In this document: positions 1 through 6,875 of the stretch, piece by piece | How positions within the stretch are numbered: the stretch's first letter is position 1 | How the letters are laid out: each line of letters opens with the position of its first letter | Origin: JBDSKH01 sp050245915 | GTDB taxonomy: Bacteria > Actinomycetota > Actinomycetes > Actinomycetales > Microbacteriaceae | Length of the DNA stretch: 16,965 nucleotides | Assembly: GCA_050245915.1 (NCBI GenBank) | Contig: JBFWWZ010000051.1 | Span: forward strand, 1 to 16,965 | Direction of reading: 5' to 3' | The notes under the pieces: generated by a model | Database searches by the model: none | What the model was told of the DNA's origin: nothing | What the model saw: the letters and a program-made list of their open reading frames with translations, nothing else | Translations under genes and position numbers: made by a program

Positions 1-402
1 CGCGGCGGGAGCGGGGGCGGCGGGCGCGCCGAACGACGGCGGCGCGGGCGGAGCGGTGGGGGCGGGGGCGGGCGGAGCGGCAGGGGCGGGGGTCGCGGCA
101 GGGGCGGGGGCAGCCGCGGGCGGCGTCCCGGGCGACTGGAACGAGGAACGGGCGACCTGGGGGCCGGCAGGAGCCGCGAAGAAGTCCGGACCCGGTGCCG
201 CAGCCGGGAACGACGGCGGGACCGGCGAGACCGGCTGAACGGGCTGAACCGGCTGAGCCGGCGCGGCCGCGGGAGGGAGCGGGGCCGGCGGAACCGGCGC
301 GGCCGGCGGGGTCGCCTGAGCGGCTGCCTGCTCGGCGCGGGCCGTCTCAGCGAGCCAGCGCGCGAACTCGTCGTTCGCGTCGCCTCCGGTCGTGGAATCC
401 AC
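1..402 (-). CDS. Pro/Ala-rich protein, N-terminal part (3' end outside window)
   Basis: An open frame of 134 codons without a stop runs from a GTG at 402 to the left edge. The start is supported by a strong Shine-Dalgarno (AAGGAGGGG) a few bases upstream. The first 25 or so residues form a short charged, probably helical head (MDSTTGGDANDEFARWLAET). After that the protein turns into a long low-complexity Pro/Ala tract with repeated PVQP and PAPAA-type units and a few aromatic residues (PDFF, PPSF). No domain is visible in the part present. Such N-terminal linkers often precede membrane domains in actinobacterial envelope proteins (DUF4190-like, FHA or septum-associated proteins), but nothing here decides between them. 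It lies downstream of tyrS on the same strand, 92 bp away, with its own likely promoter. The existence of the gene is fairly sure; its function is unknown. Confidence 0.72.
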   Translation of the reverse strand, partial: MDSTTGGDANDEFARWLAETARAEQAAAQATPPAAPVPPAPLPPAAAPAQPVQPVQPVSPVPPSFPAAAPGPDFFAAPAGPQVARSSFQSPGTPPAAAPAPAATPAPAAPPAPAPTAPPAPPSFGAPAAPAPAA

Positions 403-424
403 TACCCCTCCTTGTTACTGTCCC

Positions 425-430
425 AGCGTA
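425..430 (-). promoter_or_regulatory. Putative -10 box (TACGCT) for the Pro/Ala-rich gene
   Basis: On the minus strand TACGCT fits the actinobacterial TANNNT -10 pattern. It lies 22 bases before the GTG at 402, leaving a short leader that contains the Shine-Dalgarno. No clear -35 is seen. Confidence 0.35.
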
Positions 431-433
431 AAG

Positions 434-474
434 CACGGGGCATGCCGGACCTGACGATTGCCCGAGTCCCCGTG
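434..474 (-). terminator. Possible weak stem-loop after tyrS
   Basis: Perfect 7-bp inverted repeat (CACGGGG at 434-440, CCCCGTG at 468-474) with a 27-nt loop, 20 bases past the tyrS stop and just before the next promoter candidate. On the tyrS transcript it is followed by CTTTA, not a real U-tract. It may slow or end tyrS transcription, or may be chance. Confidence 0.3.
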
Positions 475-494
475 AGTGCGATGCAGGGGTCTGA

Positions 495-1775
495 TCAGGC
501 CGGAACCACTCCGGCCAGGGTCTTCTTGCCGCGGCGGAGCACGGCCACGCCGCCCGCAAGAGTGGAACCGCTCAGGGTCGCTGCCGCGTCATCCACCCGC
601 ACGTTGTTGAGGTACACGCCACCCTGTTCGATGGCCCGCCGCGACTCTCCCAGGCTCGAGGTCAGACCGGAGTCGACGAGCAGTTGCGCGACCGACTCGG
701 TTCCGGTCGAGGTCGCGGTCGGCAGCTCGGCCAGGGCGGCCCGCAGCGTGTCGGCGTCGAGGGAGGCGAGGTCGCCCTGTCCGAACAGCGCCTCGGAGGC
801 CGCGATCGCCGCATCCGTCGCCGACTCGCCGTGCACGAGGGAGGTGACGTCGCGCGCCAGCACCCGCTGGGCCTCGCGGCGGAAGGGCTCGGCGGCGACC
901 TGCGCCTCGAGCGTCTCGATCTCGGTCCGGGAGAGGAAGGTGAACACCTTGAGCCGGCTGATCACATCCGCGTCGTCGGTGTTGAGCCAGAACTGGTAGA
1001 AGGCGTAGGGGCTGGTGAGGGCGGCATCCAGCCAGACCGCGTTGCCCTCGCTCTTGCCGAACTTGGTGCCGTCGGAGTTCGTGATGAGCGGGGTGCCGAT
1101 CGCGTGTGCGGTTCCGCCCTCGGCCTTGTGGATGAGATCGGTGCCGCTCGTGAGGTTGCCCCACTGATCGCTGCCGCCGGTCTGCAGCACGCAGCCGTAC
1201 TGCCGGTACAGCTCGAGGAAGTCGAAGCCCTGCAGCACCTGGTAGCTGAACTCGGTGAACGAGATGCCGGCCTCGCTGTTGAGGCGGGCGCTGACCGCGT
1301 CTTTCTTGATCATCGTGCCGACCCGGAAGTGCTTGCCGATGTCGCGCAGGAAGTCGATGGCGCTGACGCCCTCGGTCCAGTCGAGGTTGTTGACGATGCG
1401 GGCCGCGTTGTCGCCGTCGAACGACAGGAACCGCTCGATCTGCGCCCGCAGGTATCCCACCCACTCGGCGACCGTGTCCTTGGTGTTCAGCTGCCGTTCG
1501 GCCGTCGGGCGCGGGTCGCCGATCAGGCCCGTCGAGCCCCCGACCAGCCCCAGCGGCTTGTGACCGGCTAGCTGGATGCGGCGCATCGTCAGCAGCTGCA
1601 CCAGGTTGCCGAGATGCAGGCTCGGCGCCGTCGGATCGAACCCGCAGTAGAAGGTGATCGGCGGACCCGCGAGCAGTTCTTTCAGGCTCGATGCGTCTGT
1701 CGAGACGTGCACCAGTCCGCGCCAGGTGAGTTCCTCCCAGACGTCGTCGAAGGAGGAATCGTTCTGCTGGAGCAC
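495..1775 (-). CDS. tyrS: Tyrosyl-tRNA synthetase
   Basis: Class I aminoacyl-tRNA synthetase that charges tRNA-Tyr with tyrosine in the cytoplasm. It has 426 residues, the normal length for the bacterial TyrS family. The catalytic Rossmann domain carries the HIGH-type motif PSLHLGNL (HLGN at 54-57), the family motif GGSDQWGN (200-207) and the KMSKS-type loop KFGKS (238-242). The last 65 or so residues resemble an S4 RNA-binding domain (LGESRRAIEQGGVYLN, 375-390). The GTG at 1775 is the most upstream possible start, because an in-frame TAA lies 12 bases before it. GGAGGT directly abuts the GTG and is too close to act as a Shine-Dalgarno. A TAATCT box six bases upstream suggests a leaderless mRNA instead. 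In many actinobacteria tyrS follows argH; here three plus-strand genes separate it from argGH-mpg. Confidence 0.97.
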   Translation of the reverse strand: MLQQNDSSFDDVWEELTWRGLVHVSTDASSLKELLAGPPITFYCGFDPTAPSLHLGNLVQLLTMRRIQLAGHKPLGLVGGSTGLIGDPRPTAERQLNTKDTVAEWVGYLRAQIERFLSFDGDNAARIVNNLDWTEGVSAIDFLRDIGKHFRVGTMIKKDAVSARLNSEAGISFTEFSYQVLQGFDFLELYRQYGCVLQTGGSDQWGNLTSGTDLIHKAEGGTAHAIGTPLITNSDGTKFGKSEGNAVWLDAALTSPYAFYQFWLNTDDADVISRLKVFTFLSRTEIETLEAQVAAEPFRREAQRVLARDVTSLVHGESATDAAIAASEALFGQGDLASLDADTLRAALAELPTATSTGTESVAQLLVDSGLTSSLGESRRAIEQGGVYLNNVRVDDAAATLSGSTLAGGVAVLRRGKKTLAGVVPA

Positions 1776-1781
1776 ACCTCC

Positions 1782-1787
1782 AGATTA
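1782..1787 (-). promoter_or_regulatory. -10 box of tyrS, probable leaderless promoter
   Basis: TAATCT on the minus strand, followed by six bases and then the GTG start at 1775. A -10 box six or seven bases before a start codon is the usual signature of a leaderless actinobacterial transcript. No good -35 is visible. It faces away from the DUF2207 promoter, 14 bp away. Confidence 0.55.
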
Positions 1788-1801
1788 CCGTCCCCCGTCA
1801 G

Positions 1802-1807
1802 TAGGCT
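1802..1807 (+). promoter_or_regulatory. -10 box of the DUF2207 gene, probable leaderless promoter
   Basis: TAGGCT, then six bases, then the GTG at 1814. There is no Shine-Dalgarno in the 38-bp gap. The spacing mirrors that of tyrS on the other strand. Confidence 0.5.
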
Positions 1808-1813
1808 CGCACC

Positions 1814-3655
1814 GTGACCCGACGACGCCCCCGCCTGCTGGCCGCACTCGCCGCTCTCGCACTCTCGATCGGAATCGGCGCCGCGGCATCCCCTGCCGTC
1901 GCCGGAACCGACGACTTCGTCTTCGAGTCCCTCGACGTGCAGTACTACCTCGACCGTGACGGCGGCGGGCACTCGACGCTCACCACCATCGAGACGTTCG
2001 TGGCCGTGTTCCCCGATTACGACCAGAACCGCGGGATCGTGCGCAACATCCCGATCACCTACGGCGGCACGGATGCCTACGACCCGCGCCGCGTCGACAC
2101 CGGGCTCCAGATCGTGAGCGTCACCGATGAGTACGGCGACCCGGTGTACTGGGAGACGTACGACGCCGGCCCCGGCATCTACGGCATGTACATCGACGAC
2201 GACACGTTCAAGCACGGCCGCACCACCTACGTCATCGAGTACACGCAGCACGACGTCACCCGGCACTTCGCCGACTCCGACGTCGACGAGTTCTACTGGG
2301 ACGTCAACGGCACCGACTGGGGTCAGCCGTTCGGCTCGGTGTCGGCGACCGTGCACCTCGGCGACGGGCTCGCCGACGCGCTGACCGGCGATGTCGCGTG
2401 CTACCGCGGCGAGCTCGGATCGAACACGACGTGCCCGATCTCGGTCGACGGCGACAGCATCAGCCTCGACGAGCAGGAGGTCGGCAGCTACCAGAACGTC
2501 ACGTTCGCGATCGGCTTCGAGCCCGGCACCTTCACCCCGGGTCAGACGGTCGAGCAGCACCCCATCGTCCGGATCCTGCCGTGGGTGCTGCTCGGCGTGC
2601 TCGCGGTCATCGTCGTCGCCATCGTCATCCTGCGCCGGACCCGGTGGGCGCACGCGCCCGGCCGCGGTGTGGTTGTCGCGCAGTACGAGGGGCCCGAGGT
2701 GATCGGCGTGATGCCCGCCGCCGCGTTCCTCGGCACGCCGAACCGCGGGCTGCCTGCGCAGTTCGTGCAGTTCGCCGTGCAGGGCATCGCCCGGCTGATC
2801 GATGACCCCTCCGAGCGCGAGAGCAAGCGTTACAGCCTGCAGCTGCTCGACCGCGACCAGGCGCTGGAGCGCGACGACGACCTCGCCATGCGCAAGCTGT
2901 TCGGCAAGGACGGCTCGAGCGAGACGCTGGTGCTCGACAAGAACAACCGGAAGCTGGGCGACCGGATCGCATCGCTGATCCGGCAGGCTGCGGGCGTTCC
3001 GAAGCAGCGCGGCCTCGTCGCTCAGGGCAAGAGCAGGATCACGAAGGTGCTTCGCTGGCCGGCGTTCGCCTGCTTCGTTGCGGCCTGGTTCATCGTGTTC
3101 TGGGCGGCGGATGCGGGGGTCGCCAACGGCCTGCTCACCCTGCAGCTGGTGGTCACGATCGTCGGCTCCCTCGTCGTCATCGGATTCGGCGGTGTGCCCG
3201 AGCGGCGCACGCAACTGGGCTCGGAGGTGCTGGAACACCTTCAGGGACTGCGCGAGTACCTGACGATCGCCGAGGCGGACCGGCTGCGCGTGCTGCAGAG
3301 TCCGGAGGGTGCGCAGCGGAGCCGGGTCGATCCGAACGACCCCGCTGCGGTGGTGCGGCTGTACGAGAAGCTGCTCCCCTGGGCGATTGTCTGGGGTATC
3401 GAGAAGGAGTGGGCCGACGTGCTCGGCGAGCGGTACGCGCAGACGCAGGTCGAGCCGACGAAGAACCTCGACCTCCCCTCGGGCTTCCAGAGCCTGACCG
3501 GCTTCGCGACGTCGGTCGCGTCCACCAGCTTCGCCCAGACGGTGTCGACCTCGTCGTACTCCAGCTCGGGAGGCGGCAGCAGCTTCTCCAGCGGTTCCTC
3601 GGGGGGTGGCTTCTCCGGTGGTGGCGGCGGAGGCGGCGGCGGAGGCGGCAGGTAA
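1814..3655 (+). CDS. DUF2207 domain membrane protein with Gly-rich tail
   Basis: Predicted membrane-anchored envelope protein of the DUF2207 family; the molecular role of this family is not established. It has 613 residues. There is an Arg-rich signal peptide with a hydrophobic core (residues 1-30, SPAVA before the likely cut). An extracellular beta-rich region follows (about 32-250), with YYLDRDGGGHSTLTTIE, NRGIVRNIPITYGG and two cysteines (196, 207) that could form a disulfide. A transmembrane helix spans 253-273. A cytoplasmic part with the family motifs LREYLTIAEADRL and LLPWAIVWGIEKEWADVL is interrupted by a hairpin of two membrane helices (about 413-431 and 439-459). The C-terminus is a Ser/Gly-rich tail ending in an almost pure glycine run, typical of these proteins. 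The GTG start is chosen from the signal peptide and the TAGGCT box six bases upstream. It is transcribed divergently from tyrS. Confidence 0.9.
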   Translation: MTRRRPRLLAALAALALSIGIGAAASPAVAGTDDFVFESLDVQYYLDRDGGGHSTLTTIETFVAVFPDYDQNRGIVRNIPITYGGTDAYDPRRVDTGLQIVSVTDEYGDPVYWETYDAGPGIYGMYIDDDTFKHGRTTYVIEYTQHDVTRHFADSDVDEFYWDVNGTDWGQPFGSVSATVHLGDGLADALTGDVACYRGELGSNTTCPISVDGDSISLDEQEVGSYQNVTFAIGFEPGTFTPGQTVEQHPIVRILPWVLLGVLAVIVVAIVILRRTRWAHAPGRGVVVAQYEGPEVIGVMPAAAFLGTPNRGLPAQFVQFAVQGIARLIDDPSERESKRYSLQLLDRDQALERDDDLAMRKLFGKDGSSETLVLDKNNRKLGDRIASLIRQAAGVPKQRGLVAQGKSRITKVLRWPAFACFVAAWFIVFWAADAGVANGLLTLQLVVTIVGSLVVIGFGGVPERRTQLGSEVLEHLQGLREYLTIAEADRLRVLQSPEGAQRSRVDPNDPAAVVRLYEKLLPWAIVWGIEKEWADVLGERYAQTQVEPTKNLDLPSGFQSLTGFATSVASTSFAQTVSTSSYSSSGGGSSFSSGSSGGGFSGGGGGGGGGGGR

Positions 3656-3665
3656 GTTCCGAGGC

Positions 3666-3700
3666 TTGACCATGGGGGTATCAAGCATCGATACTTGATA
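3666..3700 (+). promoter_or_regulatory. Promoter with overlapping near-perfect palindromic operator
   Basis: TTGACC (3666-3671) is a good -35. GATACT (3690-3695), 18 bases later, can serve as the -10. A 22-bp palindrome covers the spacer and the -10 (3679-3700): arms TATCAAG and CTTGATA around the core ATCGAT, with only one mismatched symmetric pair (C at 3686 against A at 3693). It is notably AT-rich for this DNA. A protein bound here would block RNA polymerase, so this looks like a repressor site. The HTH-containing product of the next gene is a natural candidate, as autoregulation. Confidence 0.62.
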
Positions 3701-3714
3701 GCGGGAGGGAGACG

Positions 3715-4332
3715 ATGTTCGCCATCACGGCCGACCAGATCGGCAGCCGCCGGGCAGCCGACCTCGCGGATGCGCAGCTCGCCGCCATCGACGCGCTCGC
3801 CGCCGGCCGGCTCGTGCTCCCCGCCGACCGCACCGCGGGTGACGAGATCCAGGCAGCCACCGAGGATGCCAGAACGGCCCTCGCCATCGTGCTGCACCTC
3901 ACCCGTGACGGCAACTGGAGCGTCGGGCTCGGCATCGGCGACGTACGCACACCCCTGCCGGACGCCACCCGTGCCATGACCGGGTCCGCGTTCATCCTCG
4001 CCCGGGACGCGGTCACCGCTGCGAAGAAGCGTCCCACCCGCTTCGCTCTCGAGATCGACGACGGCCGCCTGCCCGACGGCGGCATCCTCGAGCCGCTCAT
4101 CGACCTGCTGCTGCACCTCCGCGCCCGGCGCACGCCCGAGGGGTGGGAGGTCGCGGACCGCCTCGTCGGGGGCGCCACCCAGGCTCAGCTCGCCGCCGAG
4201 CTCGGCATCACCCCTCAGGCGGTCAGCCTGCGGGTCCAGAACGCACAACTGCACACCGAGACCGCGGCCATCGCCGCACTCGTCGAATTGCTCGAAGCGG
4301 CGGGAGAACCGCCGACAGGAGGTAGGTCATGA
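3715..4332 (+). CDS. SatD-like protein with C-terminal helix-turn-helix
   Basis: 205-residue soluble protein. The N-terminus MFAITADQIGSR matches the opening of SatD-type proteins (TxDxxGSR), a family named from a streptococcal acid-tolerance locus whose biochemical role is unclear. The middle (55-115) alternates beta strands and helices, with GNWSVGLGIGDVRTP. The C-terminal part carries a convincing helix-turn-helix (GATQAQLAAELGITPQAVSLRVQNAQ, split here as GATQAQLAAELG and ITPQAVSLRVQNAQ, about 153-178), so DNA binding is likely. The start is set by GGAGG six bases before the ATG. The stop overlaps the start of the next, membrane gene by 4 bp (ATGA), so the two are coupled. The palindrome over its promoter suggests autoregulation. 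The SatD assignment rests on the N-terminal motif and the partner gene and is moderate; an HTH regulator of another kind is the alternative. Confidence 0.72.
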   Translation: MFAITADQIGSRRAADLADAQLAAIDALAAGRLVLPADRTAGDEIQAATEDARTALAIVLHLTRDGNWSVGLGIGDVRTPLPDATRAMTGSAFILARDAVTAAKKRPTRFALEIDDGRLPDGGILEPLIDLLLHLRARRTPEGWEVADRLVGGATQAQLAAELGITPQAVSLRVQNAQLHTETAAIAALVELLEAAGEPPTGGRS

Positions 4333-4925
4333 TCGCCCAGCTGCTCGGGAGCCTCGGCTCCACCGTCGTCTGGTTCGGAGCGATCGCCGTCGTGCTCATC
4401 GCGGTGGCGTTCGCGTTCGTCGGCGCCCGCAACCAGTCGCCGAAGCTCGGACTGGGGGCGATCATCCCGGTCGCGATCGGCGGGTTCGCCGCGGCCGTCC
4501 AGCTCGACCTCCCCGTTCCCGACCCCGCCTTCCTGTCGGTGCTCGGCATCTCGCTCGCGGCGCTCGGCGTCGTCGGCGGCTACCCGATCACGGTCTGGGT
4601 GCTGAGCCGGGCGGAGACCGGCGACGCCAGCACGGACGGCGACCACGGCGGGATCGTCGTGCAGGACGGCACGACGAAGAGCGCGAAGCGCGAGGTTCTG
4701 CGCGGCGGCTGGCTGATCGGCTACCTGGAGAGGTTCGCCGTGATCGCGGCCATCGTGCTCGGCCACTGGGAGATCGTCGCCGCGGTCATCGCCATCAAGG
4801 GCCTCGGCCGGTTCAGCGAGCTCGACCACGCCGTGGCGCGGGAACGGTTCATCATCGGCACCCTCACCAGCATGATCTGGGCGGGAGCGTGCGCCCTGCT
4901 CATCGTCCTGTCGCGGGCCGCCTGA
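4329..4925 (+). CDS. Multi-pass membrane protein, DUF3307-like, partner of the SatD-like gene
   Basis: 198 residues with about five hydrophobic helices (roughly 13-32, 41-58, 67-92, 135-157, 174-195) and one polar loop (95-128). The C-terminal half has conserved-looking signatures: GYLERF (131-136), AIKGLGRFSEL (155-165) and ERFIIGTLTS (172-181). These resemble the GYLER / KGxxRFxEL / FIIGT pattern of the membrane proteins found next to satD genes in other phyla (DUF3307 group). The assignment is from memory and moderate. The role is unknown; a membrane component controlled with, or sensed by, the SatD-like protein is an inference. AGGAGG lies seven bases before the ATG, which overlaps the upstream stop by 4 bp. 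The 3' end overlaps the convergent mpg gene by 26 bp. Confidence 0.78.
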   Translation: MIAQLLGSLGSTVVWFGAIAVVLIAVAFAFVGARNQSPKLGLGAIIPVAIGGFAAAVQLDLPVPDPAFLSVLGISLAALGVVGGYPITVWVLSRAETGDASTDGDHGGIVVQDGTTKSAKREVLRGGWLIGYLERFAVIAAIVLGHWEIVAAVIAIKGLGRFSELDHAVARERFIIGTLTSMIWAGACALLIVLSRAA

Positions 4926-5496
4926 CCGCGGCGGGCTTGTAGGGCGACACCGTCGGGTCGCCGGGGATCCAGAACCGCCACGGGTAGGCATCCGTGCCGC
5001 CCGCCCCGGAGACCCCGGTGCGCGGCCCGGTCGCGATCTCGGGGACGGGATGCGGCGCCGGGTCGAGCCGGATCTCCCCCGTCGCCAGGTCGGTGCCGTC
5101 GTCGGTCAGCGCGATCCCGAGCGCGACGCAGAGCCGCGCGGGACCCCGGGCGAGATCGGTGTCGCGCTTGCTGCTCACCCGGCGTTCGCGGGCGAGCTCG
5201 ATGCCGCCGACCACCTCTCCGGCGCGCAGCAGGATCCCGGTGGCCACCCCCTCCGGACCGCACACCACGTTGGCGCAGACGTGCATTCCGTAGGTGAAGT
5301 AGACGTACAGATGCCCGGGCGGACCGAACATGGTGGCGTTGCGCCGGGTACGTCCGCGGAAGGCGTGCGAGCCGGGGTCCGCGTCGCCGAGGTACGCCTC
5401 CACCTCGGTGAGGCGCACGCTGACGCCGCGACCGTGGATCACCGCACCGAGCAGACGCGGCGCGACCTCGGTCGACGGGCCGGTCAGGTCGATCAC
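4900..5496 (-). CDS. mpg: 3-methyladenine DNA glycosylase (AAG/MPG family)
   Basis: Monofunctional DNA glycosylase that removes alkylated purines (3-methyladenine, hypoxanthine) to start base-excision repair. It has 198 residues, normal for bacterial AAG-fold enzymes. It shows the active-site motif RLTEVEAYLG (29-38), where E33 matches the catalytic Glu and Y35 the intercalating Tyr of human AAG. It also has DPGSHAFRGRTRRNATMFGPPG (first part DPGSHAFRGRT at 40-50) and LYVYFTYGMHVCANVV (63-78), plus LARGPARLC further on. The GTG start at 5496 overlaps the argH stop by 4 bp (GTGA) with only a weak Shine-Dalgarno, so it is translated by coupling and belongs to the argGH transcript. The 3' end overlaps a convergent membrane-protein gene by 26 bp. 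mpg between argH and tyrS is a known actinobacterial arrangement with no obvious link to arginine. Confidence 0.95.
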   Translation of the reverse strand: MIDLTGPSTEVAPRLLGAVIHGRGVSVRLTEVEAYLGDADPGSHAFRGRTRRNATMFGPPGHLYVYFTYGMHVCANVVCGPEGVATGILLRAGEVVGGIELARERRVSSKRDTDLARGPARLCVALGIALTDDGTDLATGEIRLDPAPHPVPEIATGPRTGVSGAGGTDAYPWRFWIPGDPTVSPYKPAAVRRPATGR

Positions 5497-6875
5497 GCCA
5501 GGTTCTTCACCGCCGCGGTGAGGGCCGCGAGCTGCTCGGCCACGCGCTCGGGCGCCGTCCCGCCGGCACCGGACCGGGCGGCGATGGACCCCTCGACGGT
5601 GAGCACCTCGCGCACGTCCGGGGTGAGGCGCGGGTCGATCCCCGCGTAATCGCCATCGCTCGGGTCGGCGAGGTCGATCCCGCGCTCCTCGCAGAAGCGG
5701 ACGAGCGCCCCGGCTATCTCGTGCGCCTCGCGGAACGGCACCCCGGTGCGCACCAGATGATCCGCGACATCGGTGGCGAGCGAGAAGCCCTGCGGGGCGA
5801 GCTCCGCCATCCGGGCGGTGTCGAACTCGAGGGTGGCGACCATGCCGGTGAAGGCGGGCAGCAGCACCTCGAGGGTGCGCACCGCATCGAAGACCGGCTC
5901 CTTGTCCTCCTGCAGGTCGCGGTTGTACGCCAGCGGCAGGCCCTTCAGGGTGGTCAGCAGGCCGGTCAGATCGCCGATCAGCCGTCCGGCCTTCCCGCGG
6001 GCGAGTTCGGCGATGTCGGGGTTCTTCTTCTGCGGCATGATCGACGACCCGGTGGAGTACCCGTCGTGCAGCCGGGCGAACCCGATTTCGCGCGTCACCC
6101 ACAGGATGACGTCTTCGGCGAAGCGCGACAGGTCGACCCCGATCTGGGCGCACACGTAGGCGAACTCGGCCACGACATCCCGGCTCGCGGTCGCGTCGAT
6201 CGAGTTGGGCATCGGCTCGCCGAGGTTCAGCTCGTCGGCGACGAGGCGCGGGTCGAGCCCCAGGGCCCCGCCGGCGAGGGCGCCCGCGCCGTACGGGGAC
6301 TGCCGTGCGCGGACACGCCAGTCGTGCATGCGCTGCAGGTCGCGCACCAGCGGCCAGGCGTGGGCGAGAAGGTGGTGGGCGAGCAGGATCGGCTGCGCAT
6401 GCTGCAGGTGCGTGCGACCCGGCATCACGGCGTCCGGATGCGACGACGCCTGCGAGGCGATCGCGTCGATCAGCTGCACCACCTGATGGTCGATGGTGCT
6501 CGCGTGGTCGAGCAGGTACATCCGGATGAGGGTGGCGATCTGATCGTTCCGGCTGCGTCCCGCGCGCAGCCGGCCCCCGAGTTCCGGACCGACCGCCGCG
6601 ATCAGCGCGGCCTCGAGGGCGCCGTGCACGTCCTCGTCGGTGTCGGACGCGACCAGGTCGCCGCTGCGCACCCGCTCGGCCACGGCATCCAGGCCCGCAT
6701 GGATGCCGGCCTCATCGGCCGCGGTGAGGTGCCCCGCCGCGGCCAGCGCCTTCGCGTGCGCGTGGGAGCCCGCGATGTCGTAGAGCGCCAGCTCCCAGTC
6801 GAAGTGGGTCGATCGGGACAGCGCGGCGAGCTCGGGCGATGGCCCGTCCTCGAACCGGCCGCCCCAGAGGGTCAC
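5493..6875 (-). CDS. argH: Argininosuccinate lyase
   Basis: Last step of arginine synthesis: splits argininosuccinate into arginine and fumarate. It is a homotetrameric cytosolic enzyme of the fumarase/aspartase superfamily. It has 460 residues, the usual length. It opens with the family start LWGGRFEDGPSPELAALSRS. It carries RLRAGRSRNDQIATLIRM (102-119), PGRTHLQHAQPI with the catalytic His (152-163) and the superfamily signature GSSIMPQKKNPD (276-287), whose mobile loop bears the catalytic Ser. The GTG start at 6875 overlaps the argG stop by 4 bp (GTGA). The Shine-Dalgarno is poor, so expression probably depends on coupling to argG. Its own stop overlaps the mpg start in the same way. Confidence 0.97.
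   Translation of the reverse strand: MTLWGGRFEDGPSPELAALSRSTHFDWELALYDIAGSHAHAKALAAAGHLTAADEAGIHAGLDAVAERVRSGDLVASDTDEDVHGALEAALIAAVGPELGGRLRAGRSRNDQIATLIRMYLLDHASTIDHQVVQLIDAIASQASSHPDAVMPGRTHLQHAQPILLAHHLLAHAWPLVRDLQRMHDWRVRARQSPYGAGALAGGALGLDPRLVADELNLGEPMPNSIDATASRDVVAEFAYVCAQIGVDLSRFAEDVILWVTREIGFARLHDGYSTGSSIMPQKKNPDIAELARGKAGRLIGDLTGLLTTLKGLPLAYNRDLQEDKEPVFDAVRTLEVLLPAFTGMVATLEFDTARMAELAPQGFSLATDVADHLVRTGVPFREAHEIAGALVRFCEERGIDLADPSDGDYAGIDPRLTPDVREVLTVEGSIAARSGAGGTAPERVAEQLAALTAAVKNLA

Noticed and set aside
55..240. Gly/Ala-rich plus-strand frame at the left edge resembling a PE-PGRS-like or silk-like protein
   Set aside because: Antisense of the Pro/Ala-rich minus-strand gene (Pro codons read backwards as Gly); no ribosome site.
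1682..3688. Long minus-strand open frame opposite DUF2207 (about 670 codons)
   Set aside because: Composition is typical of an antisense shadow (Arg/Val/Asp/His runs). DUF2207 on the plus strand has a signal peptide, membrane helices and family motifs.
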